From assembly GCA_020860805.1 (NCBI GenBank), contig JAJBTP010000345.1:1-8411 (forward strand): a DNA stretch of 8,411 bases, read 5' to 3'. Below are positions 1 through 7,128 of the stretch, one piece after another. The DNA is from Tannerellaceae bacterium. GTDB lineage: Bacteria; Bacteroidota; Bacteroidia; Bacteroidales; Tannerellaceae. Positions within the stretch are counted from its first letter, which is position 1. Every line of letters starts with the position of its first letter. The position numbers and the translations under genes were made by a program. The notes below the pieces were generated by a model. That model ran no database searches. It was not told the origin of the DNA and saw nothing but the letters and a program-made list of their open reading frames with translations.

Positions 1-34
1 TATATACCGTTTATATAAAAATAGCTATAATAGT

Positions 35-46
35 ATATTTTAATAG
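35..46 (+). other. Frameshift 1 in the HTCS propeller
   Basis: Frame 2 encodes a blade start, IYRLYKNSYNSIF, up to position 40 and then meets TAA at 41-43. The blade's continuation, IGTAKGVRRFD, is in frame 1 from 43. Other blades of this protein keep six residues between the conserved Asp and the Trp of W-(I/V)-G-T. Joining F (38-40) directly to I (43-45) restores that spacing, so two extra bases (TA, 41-42) are the simplest reading. A one-base loss with an extra residue is also possible. Confidence 0.65.
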
Positions 47-75
47 GTACGGCTAAAGGGGTCCGTAGATTTGAT

Positions 76-711
76 TTGGTAACCAACCGGTTTAACAACT
101 TCCGTACTATTGAAAAAGATAATGTAGTTTTCATCCGGGATATTTTAAGACGTTCAGAAAATGAAATCTGGTTCGGAACAGAATCCGGAATATATATCTA
201 TCATGAAAAAAACAATACGATAAAACATTTGACTCACGATTATACGGATAACCTTTCTTTATCTGATAATGCGATTTACTGCATTTATAAAGACAGAGAA
301 GGAGGAATCTGGGTCGGAACTTACTTTGGTGGTGTAAATTATTATCCGGCACAATATACACCTTTCGAAAAATTTTATCCGGTCGGTACGAATTCAATCC
401 GGGGAAAAAGGGTTAGAGAAATCCATCAGGATAAAAACGGCAAGTTATGGATTGGTACGGAAGATAATGGTTTAAATATATTTGATCCGGTAAGCCAGAA
501 ATTTACCCATCTGTTTCCAAATAGCACTCCTTCCTCTATTTCATCCTACAATATACACGGAATGTTGTTAGACGGGGATAAAATATGGGTAAGTGCTTTA
601 GGACGAGGATTAGATATTATAGATATCCATACCTATAAGGTGATAAAACATTATGAAAAAAACAGTAATGAAAATTCTTTATGCGATAATAGTGTTTTTT
701 TCTATTTATAA
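76..711 (+). CDS. Propeller fragment of the broken HTCS (two-component regulator propeller protein)
   Basis: This is the longest intact frame in the 5' half, 211 codons if counted from the TTG at 76. That TTG is almost certainly not a real start: the same frame already encodes blade sequence from about position 43 (IGTAKGVRRFD), just after the in-frame TAG at 31-33. The product consists of Reg_prop blades with the W-(I/V/F)-G-T-x-x-G pattern at residue ranges of about 31-46, 76-90, 122-138 and 168-182. There is no signal peptide, membrane helix or catalytic domain. It ends in SVFFYL-stop, where a seven-T run throws the reading out of frame; the next blade continues one base over as SIYKDNSGTIW. 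It is a gene fragment, not an independent protein; a separate stable product is unlikely. Confidence 0.75.
   Translation: MVTNRFNNFRTIEKDNVVFIRDILRRSENEIWFGTESGIYIYHEKNNTIKHLTHDYTDNLSLSDNAIYCIYKDREGGIWVGTYFGGVNYYPAQYTPFEKFYPVGTNSIRGKRVREIHQDKNGKLWIGTEDNGLNIFDPVSQKFTHLFPNSTPSSISSYNIHGMLLDGDKIWVSALGRGLDIIDIHTYKVIKHYEKNSNENSLCDNSVFFYL
693..703 (+). other. Frameshift 2 in the HTCS propeller, at a run of seven T
   Basis: The reading ...CDNSVF runs into FYL-stop in frame 1 because of a T7 run at 695-701. With six T the sequence would read CDNSVFSIYKDNSGTIW, a perfect blade start matching AIYCIYKDREGGIW earlier in the protein. This looks like a one-base expansion of a homopolymer, by replication slippage or sequencing error. 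Confidence 0.8.
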
Positions 712-1157
712 AGATAATTCGGGTACGATATGGGGTTGGTACCTTATATGGGTTATGTATCTATGAACCAACTAGTGATTCTTTCCGTAGAATAGAATTC
801 ACCGGAAATTCTTTTATACAGAATATTTTACAGACTTCGGATGGCAATATCTGGATTGCAGCTCTGGGGAAAGGGTTATACCAATATAATCCCCGCACTA
901 ACATCTGGCAAATCCATGAACACGATCCGGCTAATCCGGCCAGCCTCCCCTATGATAAAATCATCTCGTTATTTGAAGATAGTAACCATACGTTACGGAT
1001 TGGTACGGAAGGAGCAGGGATATCTAAGTATGACGCTGCCAGTTCGACCTTTATAACCTATACAACCAAGGAGGGGTTACCTAATAATATCGTTTATAAA
1101 ATCCTGGAAGATGATACCCATAAACTCTGGTTTACAACCAACCAGGGATTAGTTTGC
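712..1157 (+). other. Propeller coding sequence without its own start
   Basis: No free-standing gene is present here, but the stretch is coding in origin. After the frame changes at 701 and 734, frame 3 is open from 735 straight into the 1158 frame. It reads VGTLYGLCIYEP, then blades NIWIAALGKGLYQYNP, TLRIGTEGAGISKYD and KLWFTTNQGLVC. No ATG, GTG or TTG occurs in that frame before 1158. This shows that the ATG at 1158 is an internal methionine of the original protein, not a natural gene start. A 71-codon frame-1 ORF at 841-1056 in this interval is a shadow of the propeller frame. Confidence 0.85.
731..737 (+). other. Frameshift 3 in the HTCS propeller, at a run of four G
   Basis: After SIYKDNSGTIW in frame 2, the continuation VGTLYGLCIYEP is in frame 3. 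The junction TGGGGTTGGT carries four G (732-735) where TGGGTTGGT would encode the conserved W-V-G-T. A one-base G insertion, 33 bases after the T7 event, explains it. Confidence 0.8.
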
Positions 1158-3371
1158 ATGAATCCTCAGACAGATAATCTGAAAGTATATACCAAGTCGA
1201 ATGGTTTGTTAAGTGATCAGTTTAATTATAATTCAGGATTCAAGAATTCCAGCGGAAAGTTATATTTCGGAAACCAGGAAGGATTAATTGCTTTTAACCC
1301 AAAGAATTTTGAGGAGAATCCGTATGCTCCTCCGGTATATATAACAAACTTCAGCTTATTTAATGAACAATTAAAACCGTCTGACGACAATTCAATATTA
1401 CAGCAATCCACAACTTTTGGAGGCAGAATTGATTTATCCTATCAGCAATCTACCTTTACCTTTGATTTTGCTGCTTTAAGTTATACCGCTTCTGAGAAAA
1501 ATCAATACGCCTACATGCTGGAAGGCTTTGATACTGACTGGAATTATCCAACCAAATACCAGCAGGCTTATTACTCCAATATTCCTCCCGGTAAATATAC
1601 ATTTAAAGTCAATGCTTCCAATAATGATAATTTATGGAGTGAAGAGATAGCTAAAATGGAAGTAATTATCCATCCGCCTTTCTATAAAACAACCGGAGCC
1701 TACTTGTTTTATTTTATCTTAATTATAAGTTTGATACTATTTATAGTCTATAATCTAAGAAAGAGAGGCCTGGCCAAAATCAAACGGAAACAGGAAATTT
1801 TTGAGAATGAGAAAGAAAAAGAACTGTATGATACGAAAATCGCCTTCTTCACCACGATAGCTCACGAAATCAGGACCCCTCTCAGTCTGATTAAAGGACC
1901 TTTGGAGTATATTATGAAAGAATCGGTTTCGGAAAAAGAACAAAAGGAGAATCTGGAAATTATTAATAAAAACACCAACCGTTTACAGGATTTAACCAAT
2001 CAGTTTCTGGACTTCCGGAAAACAGAGAAAGAAGGTTTCAAGCTAAATTTCATACAAACAGATATCAACCAGCTGATAACAGGTATATATGAACGCTTTA
2101 CACTGACTGCAAGCCAGAAAAAGATTGATTTTACACTGGATCTACCCGAACAACTTATTTTCGCTGATATTGACAGAGAGGCCGTTACCAAAATAATCAG
2201 CAATCTTTTTAACAATGCACTTAAATATGCAAATTCAACTATATCAGCGATTGTATATGAAGATAAAGATAACGAGAAGCTGATGATACAAATTGCTAAC
2301 GATGGGTATATTATTCCGGAAGAATATGCGGAAAAAATATTTGAGCCTTTTTACCAGATTAAAGATAAGCATCCCGATACCATTCCTTCAGGTACCGGTT
2401 TGGGACTCTCCTTGTCACGTTCACTGGCGTCCCTTCATAATGGTTCACTTATTTTAGAAAAATACGACCCGGCATTTAACAGGTTCCTGCTGACTTTACC
2501 CCTCTATCATCCGAAAGCGGCCGATGCGGAATTAAAAGAAGAATCTTTAGAGGAAACGGGTACTGATAGTCAGATACAGGAAGAGGAAACCGGGAACTCC
2601 GGTCATCAATCTACTGTTCTTCTGGTTGAAGATGATGCCGATATGTTACTATTCCTGCAAAATATTTTAAAGGGAAGATACAACATTCAAACGGCCCACA
2701 ACGGACAGGAGGCTTTATCTATTCTGGAAAAAGTACAGATCGATTTGATTATTTCTGATATTCTGATGCCCGTAATGGATGGTTTGGAACTTTGCCGGAA
2801 AATAAAAAATATGCTTAGTTATAGTCATACTCCTATTATACTTTTAACAGCAAAAACAGGTATTGGGGCCAGTATCAAAGGGTTGGATGCCGGAGCCGAC
2901 GCTTATATTGAAAAACCGTTCTCTACAGAATATCTGAGAGCACAGATTTCGAACCTCTTCTCTAACCGGGAAAAACTGAAAGTTTCCTTTGCCAATTCGC
3001 CTTTCAGTAAAGCCGGTACGATGGCAGCTTCCAAAGCAGATGAAGAATTCCTCCAAAAAGCAACTGATATTATTCACAAGCATCTGGCTGATGAAAATCT
3101 GAATGTAGATTTACTGGCTGAAGAACTGGGTATGAGCCGTTCGAGCCTGCACCGGAAAATTAAAGGTGTCTCCGAATTAACACCAAACGATTTTATCGTG
3201 CTTGTCAAATTGAAAAAAGCAGCGGAATTACTGAATAATAAAACCTATAGGGTAAATGAAGTCTGTTATGTGGTAGGATTTACTTCCTCTTCCTATTTTT
3301 CGAAATGTTTCAAAAAATATTTTGGATTATCTCCCCGGGAGTTTATAAAAAAAGAAGAAATAAATCCCTGA
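1158..3371 (+). CDS. Hybrid sensor histidine kinase/response regulator with AraC output domain (C-terminal part of the HTCS)
   Basis: This 737-codon intact frame holds the signalling half of the HTCS. Residues 1-50 are the last propeller blade(s), and about 95-172 form the periplasmic Y_Y_Y domain (LEGFDTDW, NIPPGKYTFKV). One membrane helix lies at 181-200. The dimerisation/phosphoacceptor domain has His236 in AHEIRTPLSLIKGP. The ATP-binding domain has N352/N353 in the N box and GTGLGLSLS at 412-420. The receiver (about 486-600) has acidic D492/D493, phospho-acceptor Asp534 in DILMPVMDG, T564 and K586. An AraC-type domain with two helix-turn-helices occupies about 640-732. The G1 box reads NDGYIIP, where DNGxGIP is the textbook form. 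The frame continues upstream to 735 without a stop, so the ATG at 1158 is only the first formal start. If translated alone, the product would lack the propellers and any signal peptide. Its stop is 19 bases before a terminator hairpin. Confidence 0.88.
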   Translation: MNPQTDNLKVYTKSNGLLSDQFNYNSGFKNSSGKLYFGNQEGLIAFNPKNFEENPYAPPVYITNFSLFNEQLKPSDDNSILQQSTTFGGRIDLSYQQSTFTFDFAALSYTASEKNQYAYMLEGFDTDWNYPTKYQQAYYSNIPPGKYTFKVNASNNDNLWSEEIAKMEVIIHPPFYKTTGAYLFYFILIISLILFIVYNLRKRGLAKIKRKQEIFENEKEKELYDTKIAFFTTIAHEIRTPLSLIKGPLEYIMKESVSEKEQKENLEIINKNTNRLQDLTNQFLDFRKTEKEGFKLNFIQTDINQLITGIYERFTLTASQKKIDFTLDLPEQLIFADIDREAVTKIISNLFNNALKYANSTISAIVYEDKDNEKLMIQIANDGYIIPEEYAEKIFEPFYQIKDKHPDTIPSGTGLGLSLSRSLASLHNGSLILEKYDPAFNRFLLTLPLYHPKAADAELKEESLEETGTDSQIQEEETGNSGHQSTVLLVEDDADMLLFLQNILKGRYNIQTAHNGQEALSILEKVQIDLIISDILMPVMDGLELCRKIKNMLSYSHTPIILLTAKTGIGASIKGLDAGADAYIEKPFSTEYLRAQISNLFSNREKLKVSFANSPFSKAGTMAASKADEEFLQKATDIIHKHLADENLNVDLLAEELGMSRSSLHRKIKGVSELTPNDFIVLVKLKKAAELLNNKTYRVNEVCYVVGFTSSSYFSKCFKKYFGLSPREFIKKEEINP

Positions 3372-3386
3372 GAAAAGTTATCGAAC

Positions 3387-3420
3387 AAAAAAGGAGCTGG
3401 CGAAACCGCCAGCTCCTTTC
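3387..3420. terminator. Bidirectional intrinsic terminator shared by the HTCS and nifJ
   Basis: A 13-bp perfect stem pairs 3390-3402 with 3407-3419 around the four-base loop AAAC; its core is GGAGCTGGCG with CGCCAGCTCC. On the minus strand the stem is followed by six T (complement of A6 at 3387-3392), a strong intrinsic terminator about 20 nt after the nifJ stop. On the plus strand it is followed by only TTTC, about 19 nt after the HTCS stop, so termination in that direction is probably weaker. Confidence 0.9.
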
Positions 3421-3438
3421 TATAAGGTTCTACAATTT

Positions 3439-6400
3439 TTACTCCGGATCAACACCCCATTGTTGTTTAGCCAGACGTTTGTAGTTGTTATATCTCCACA
3501 AGGCATTATCCTGTGCGGCAGCAAAAATTTCTGCTGCTTCCTGAGGATATTGTTTCATCAGAGAAGAGAAACGAACCTCACCTTTCAGGAAGTCCTGGAA
3601 TTTACTCCAATCCGGTTCTTTGCTATCCAGTGAGAACGGATTTTGTCCTTCTGCTTCCAGCGCCGGGTTGTAACGCCACAGGTGCCAGTATCCACACTCA
3701 ACGGCATCTTTCTGTTCCTGCTGACTCTTACCCATACCAGCCCGTAAGCCGTGGTTGATACAAGGAGAATAAGCAATAATCAAAGAAGGTCCGTCATAGG
3801 CTTCAGCTTCACGGATAGCTTTCAGGGTTTGTGCCTGGTTAGCTCCCATCGCAATCTGAGCAACATATACATAGCCATAGGTAGTAGCCATCAGCCCCAG
3901 GTCTTTCTTACGAACCCGTTTACCTGCTGCAGCAAATTTAGCGATAGCACCTACCGGAGTTGCTTTTGAAGACTGGCCTCCTGTATTTGAATAAACTTCG
4001 GTATCCAGAACCAGGATATTAACATTCCGTCCGGAAGCAATTACATGATCCAAACCACCGAAACCAATATCATACGAAGCACCGTCACCACCGATAATCC
4101 ACTGAGACTGTTTAATCAGATATTTGCTTAGTGAAGCAATTTCTTTACAGATAGGACAGTTTGCTGCATTTGCGTTTACAAGAGGAGTGATTTTAGCTTC
4201 CAGTTCCACTGTTTTTTCAACACTTTCTCTGTTCAGAATCCACTCTTCAAACAGGTCTTTCGCATCAGCCGGACATTCTTTTTCAATGGCCTGTTTCATC
4301 AGCTTAACCAAACGGTCACGCATTTTTTCAACGGCTAATGTCATACCCATACCAAACTCTGCAAAGTCTTCAAACAGTGAATTTGCCCAGGCAGGTCCAC
4401 GTCCTTTTTCATTGGTTGTATAAGGAGTTGAAGGTACCGAACCTGAATAGATAGAAGAACATCCCGTTGCATTGGCAATCATCTGGCGATCTCCTACCAA
4501 CTGAGTTGTCAGTTTTACATAAGGTGTTTCACCACAACCGGAACATGCACCGGAGAACTCAAACAATGGAGTAGCAAACTGTGAATTTTTCACGTTGGCA
4601 TTCACATTTACCAGGTGTTGTTTGCTTTTTACTTCTTCAGCACAATATTCCCAGTTGGGAACTTCCTGTAGCTGTGTACCCAGTTCAACCATTTTCAGAG
4701 CTTTACCCTGTTTGTTGCCCGGACATACATCCACACAATTACCGCAACCCAGACAGTCTAATACAGCTACCTGGATACGGAATTTCATACCGTCAAACTG
4801 TTTTCCGGTTGCTTTCAGCATATCTGTGAAAGGTGCTTTAGCCTGTTCAGCTTCATCCAATACAAACGGACGTACGGAAGCGTGCGGACATACATAGGCA
4901 CACTGGTTACACTGAATACAGTTTCCGGACATCCATTCCGGAACAAATGCAGCAACACCCCGTTTTTCATATTTGGCAGTACCCTGATCCCATGTACCGT
5001 CTTCACGTCCTACGAATGTAGAAACAGGAAGCAGGTCACCATCCTGAGCGTTGATTACATTTACTACGTTTTTGATAAATTCGGGTTGATTACTTTCACT
5101 TCCCTCTTCATCCGGTAGATTAGTCCATTCCGGTTTAACGACTAACTGTTTGTATTCACCACCACGGTCTACAGCCGCATAGTTTTTGTTTACAATATCT
5201 TCTCCTTTCTTACCGTAAGACTTCACAATGAATTTCTTCATTTCCTCGATAGCCTGTTCTACAGGAATAACCTGTGTAATACGGAAGAATGCTGACTGTA
5301 AAATAGTATTGGTACGGTTACCTAAGCCGATTTCCTGTGCAATTTTAGTTGCATTGATATAATATACGGAAATATTTTTCTGTGCCAGGTAACGTTTTAC
5401 ACGTACCGGCAGATGTTTATCGAGCTCTTCTTCGTTCCATACGGTATTCAACAGGAATGTTCCGTTCTCGCGAAGTCCACGTGTTACATCGTACATACGC
5501 AGATATGCCTGCACATGACAGGCTACGAAGTTGGGTGTATTTACCAGATAGGTAGAACGAATCGGTGTATCACCAAAACGTAAATGTGAACAGGTAAAAC
5601 CTCCTGACTTTTTAGAGTCATAAGAGAAATAAGCCTGGCAATATTTATCTGTATTATCACCGATAATCTTGATTGAGTTTTTGTTGGCACCTACCGTACC
5701 GTCTGCACCCAAACCATAGAATTTAGCTTCATACATGCCTTCACCACCCAATGCAATTTCTTCTTTCATAGGGAGTGATGTGAAGTTTACATCATCCACA
5801 ATACCGAAAGTAAAGTGATCTTTCGGTTCCGGTAAAGCCAGGTTTTCATATACACCGATAATTTGTGCCGGAGTCGTATCTTTTGAAGACAGACCATACC
5901 GTCCACCCACGATAACAGGTGCATTTTCTTTTCCGTAGAATACTTCTTTTACATCCAGATACAATGGTTCACCATTAGAACCTGGTTCTTTTGTACGGTC
6001 CAGTACAGCAATACGTTTAGCTGTTTTCGGAACTGCAGCCAGGAAGTGTTTAGCAGAGAAAGGACGGTACAGATGTACAGCTACCATACCTACTTTTTCA
6101 CCCTGGGCTGTCAGATGGTCAATGGCTTCACGGATAGCTTCCGTAGCCGAACCCATAGCGATAATAACACGCTCAGCATCTGCTGCGCCATAATAATCAA
6201 ACAAACCATATTTGCGTCCGGTAATAGCAGACAGTTCGTTCATATATTCTTCTACAATAGCCGGAACAGCTTCGTAGTATTTGTTGCATGCTTCTCTGTG
6301 CTGGAAGAATACATCCGGGTTTTCTGCCATACCACGGGCCACCGGATTCTGCGGATTCAGGGCACGGTTACGGAATTCAGTCAATGCTTCCTGATCAATC

Positions 6401-6987
6401 AAATGAGCCAGGTCTTCATTTTCCAGCGCTTCAATTTTCTGGATTTCGTGAGATGTACGGAATCCGTCGAAGAAGTTAATAAAGGGTACGCGTGATTTAA
6501 GGGTAGCCAGGTGAGCAACAGCAGATAAATCCATTACTTCCTGTACTGAGCCTTCGGCTAACATTGCAAAACCTGTCTGACGACAAGCCATAACATCCTG
6601 GTGGTCTCCAAAAATAGAAAGGACATGTGAAGCAAGGGCACGTGCCGATACGTGGAAAACACTGGGTAATAATTCACCCGCAATTTTATACATATTGGGG
6701 ATCATCAACAAAAGACCCTGGGAAGCCGTATAAGTTGTAGTTAATGCACCAGCCTGTAAAGAACCGTGAACAGCACCTGCCGCTCCGGCTTCCGATTGCA
6801 TTTCCTGTACCAATACTGTTTCACCGAAGATGTTTTTACGTCCGGCTGCCGCCCATTCGTCCACATATTCTGCCATAGTGGAGGATGGTGTGATAGGATA
6901 AATCGCAGCTACTTCACTAAACATATACGAGATATGTGCAGCGGCCTGATTACCATCACAGGTCAAAAATTTCTTTTCTTTTGCCAT
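3439..6987 (-). CDS. nifJ: Pyruvate:ferredoxin (flavodoxin) oxidoreductase
   Basis: This cytoplasmic homodimeric enzyme oxidatively decarboxylates pyruvate with CoA to acetyl-CoA and CO2, passing two electrons to ferredoxin or flavodoxin. It is the main pyruvate-to-acetyl-CoA route in anaerobic Bacteroidales. The 1182 residues match the full single-chain family length. The N-terminal pyruvate/TPP domain has YPITPSSTMAE (T33) and R116 in VSARAL. The gamma-type domain has GLGADGTVGANKNSIKIIG (425-443). The two-cluster ferredoxin domain has C690/C693/C696/C700 and C745/C748/C751/C755. The proximal 4Fe-4S cluster ligands are C815 and C818 (CSGCGE), C843 (TGCSS) and C1076 (SPCINHG). The TPP/Mg site is GDG at 967-969 with N1001 in SNTGGQSS. 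All expected catalytic and cluster residues are present and the frame is intact. The ATG at 6985-6987 gives the standard N-terminus MAKEKKFLTCDGNQAAAHI. The sequence before it is A-rich (AGAAAAAG) with no clear Shine-Dalgarno, as is common in Bacteroidetes. The gene is probably transcribed alone or by read-through from the upstream ATPase. Confidence 0.97.
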   Translation of the reverse strand: MAKEKKFLTCDGNQAAAHISYMFSEVAAIYPITPSSTMAEYVDEWAAAGRKNIFGETVLVQEMQSEAGAAGAVHGSLQAGALTTTYTASQGLLLMIPNMYKIAGELLPSVFHVSARALASHVLSIFGDHQDVMACRQTGFAMLAEGSVQEVMDLSAVAHLATLKSRVPFINFFDGFRTSHEIQKIEALENEDLAHLIDQEALTEFRNRALNPQNPVARGMAENPDVFFQHREACNKYYEAVPAIVEEYMNELSAITGRKYGLFDYYGAADAERVIIAMGSATEAIREAIDHLTAQGEKVGMVAVHLYRPFSAKHFLAAVPKTAKRIAVLDRTKEPGSNGEPLYLDVKEVFYGKENAPVIVGGRYGLSSKDTTPAQIIGVYENLALPEPKDHFTFGIVDDVNFTSLPMKEEIALGGEGMYEAKFYGLGADGTVGANKNSIKIIGDNTDKYCQAYFSYDSKKSGGFTCSHLRFGDTPIRSTYLVNTPNFVACHVQAYLRMYDVTRGLRENGTFLLNTVWNEEELDKHLPVRVKRYLAQKNISVYYINATKIAQEIGLGNRTNTILQSAFFRITQVIPVEQAIEEMKKFIVKSYGKKGEDIVNKNYAAVDRGGEYKQLVVKPEWTNLPDEEGSESNQPEFIKNVVNVINAQDGDLLPVSTFVGREDGTWDQGTAKYEKRGVAAFVPEWMSGNCIQCNQCAYVCPHASVRPFVLDEAEQAKAPFTDMLKATGKQFDGMKFRIQVAVLDCLGCGNCVDVCPGNKQGKALKMVELGTQLQEVPNWEYCAEEVKSKQHLVNVNANVKNSQFATPLFEFSGACSGCGETPYVKLTTQLVGDRQMIANATGCSSIYSGSVPSTPYTTNEKGRGPAWANSLFEDFAEFGMGMTLAVEKMRDRLVKLMKQAIEKECPADAKDLFEEWILNRESVEKTVELEAKITPLVNANAANCPICKEIASLSKYLIKQSQWIIGGDGASYDIGFGGLDHVIASGRNVNILVLDTEVYSNTGGQSSKATPVGAIAKFAAAGKRVRKKDLGLMATTYGYVYVAQIAMGANQAQTLKAIREAEAYDGPSLIIAYSPCINHGLRAGMGKSQQEQKDAVECGYWHLWRYNPALEAEGQNPFSLDSKEPDWSKFQDFLKGEVRFSSLMKQYPQEAAEIFAAAQDNALWRYNNYKRLAKQQWGVDPE

Positions 6988-7021
6988 CTTTTTCTAAATA
7001 AATATTTAAGTAACACATTTA

Positions 7022-7123
7022 ATTCGCTTCGCTCAGGTAGGTAAGAAGTCATCGTTTGCTAACGCTCATTAGAAGTCAAGAATAAACAAAGTTCTTAACT
7101 TCCTGACTTCTTTAACTTCTTAC
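7022..7123. repeat. Cluster of short direct and inverted repeats
   Basis: The unit AGAAGT(C/T) and its complement occur repeatedly. GTAAGAAGT (7041-7049) is inverted at 7115-7123, AAGAAGTC (7043-7050) at 7105-7112, and AGAAGTCA (7071-7078) at 7104-7111. On the minus strand a two-part module appears twice: GACTTCT then GAGCGTTAGC, and GACTTCTTACC then GAGCGAAGCG. This is direct sequence observation; a link to dispersed intergenic repeats of Bacteroidales is inference. Confidence 0.55.
7072..7102 (-). repeat. Hairpin-forming inverted repeat between the ATPase gene and nifJ
   Basis: Arms at 7072-7082 and 7092-7102 are 11 bases each, with a nine-base loop. On the plus strand there is one C/A mismatch. 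In minus-strand RNA that position becomes a G-U wobble, so all 11 pairs form (GAAGUUAAGAA with UUCUUGACUUC). It lies about 27 nt after the ATPase stop. No U-run follows, so it is not a standard terminator; it could affect RNA processing or stability, or be a remnant of a dispersed repeat. Confidence 0.55.
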
Positions 7124-7128
7124 TCCTT

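Larger units (their letters stand above)
1..3371 (+). pseudogene. Hybrid two-component system regulator (HTCS), frameshifted and 5'-truncated by the window edge
   Basis: This is one HTCS-type regulator read in four consecutive frame segments. Propeller (Reg_prop) blades are recognisable throughout: IYRLYKNSYNSIF then IGTAKGVRRFD (2-75), EIWFGTESGIYIY, GIWVGTYFGGVNYY, KLWIGTEDNGLNIF, KIWVSALGRGLDII (frame 1), SIYKDNSGTIW then VGTLYGLCIYEP (701-770), NIWIAALGKGLYQYNP, RIGTEGAGISKYD and LWFTTNQGL (frame 3). These run into the Y_Y_Y domain, membrane helix, histidine kinase, receiver and AraC domain. The visible parts sum to about 1120 codons, against roughly 1300-1400 for the family, so the signal peptide and first blades lie left of the window. 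In the family the periplasmic propellers bind glycan breakdown products and the cytoplasmic AraC domain activates polysaccharide-utilisation genes. Three frameshifts (near 41, 701 and 734) make full-length translation impossible as written, unless they are sequencing errors. Confidence 0.85.
6988..7128 (-). promoter_or_regulatory. nifJ leader / intergenic region, no canonical promoter recognised
   Basis: These 141 bases separate the ATPase stop from the nifJ start and must hold the nifJ promoter if the genes are not co-transcribed. I found no convincing TTTG ... TAnnTTTG pair on the minus strand. The 35 bases before the nifJ ATG are very AT-rich, and the rest is built from short repeats (described separately). 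A promoter is inferred from the gene arrangement, not seen. Confidence 0.35.

Noticed and set aside
76..78. TTG at 76 as the true start of a separate propeller gene
   Set aside because: The blade pattern continues upstream of it in the same frame to about 43 and, after a frameshift, to the window edge.
701..735. Programmed ribosomal frameshifting at the T7 run
   Set aside because: Restoring the protein would need three separate shifts including one near 41, and no stimulatory structure was seen; mutation or sequence error is simpler.
841..1056. 71-codon plus-strand ORF
   Set aside because: It overlaps frame-3 propeller coding sequence with clear blade motifs; its own translation shows no domain.
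4124..4423. Plus-strand ORFs antisense to nifJ, such as those at 4124-4423, 4595-4897 and 6046-6495
   Set aside because: They are shadows of the well-conserved nifJ frame, with no recognisable domains or start signals.
6988..7128. Riboswitch or CRISPR-like array upstream of nifJ
   Set aside because: The repeats are 8-11 bases, irregularly spaced and in both orientations; no known riboswitch core was recognised.
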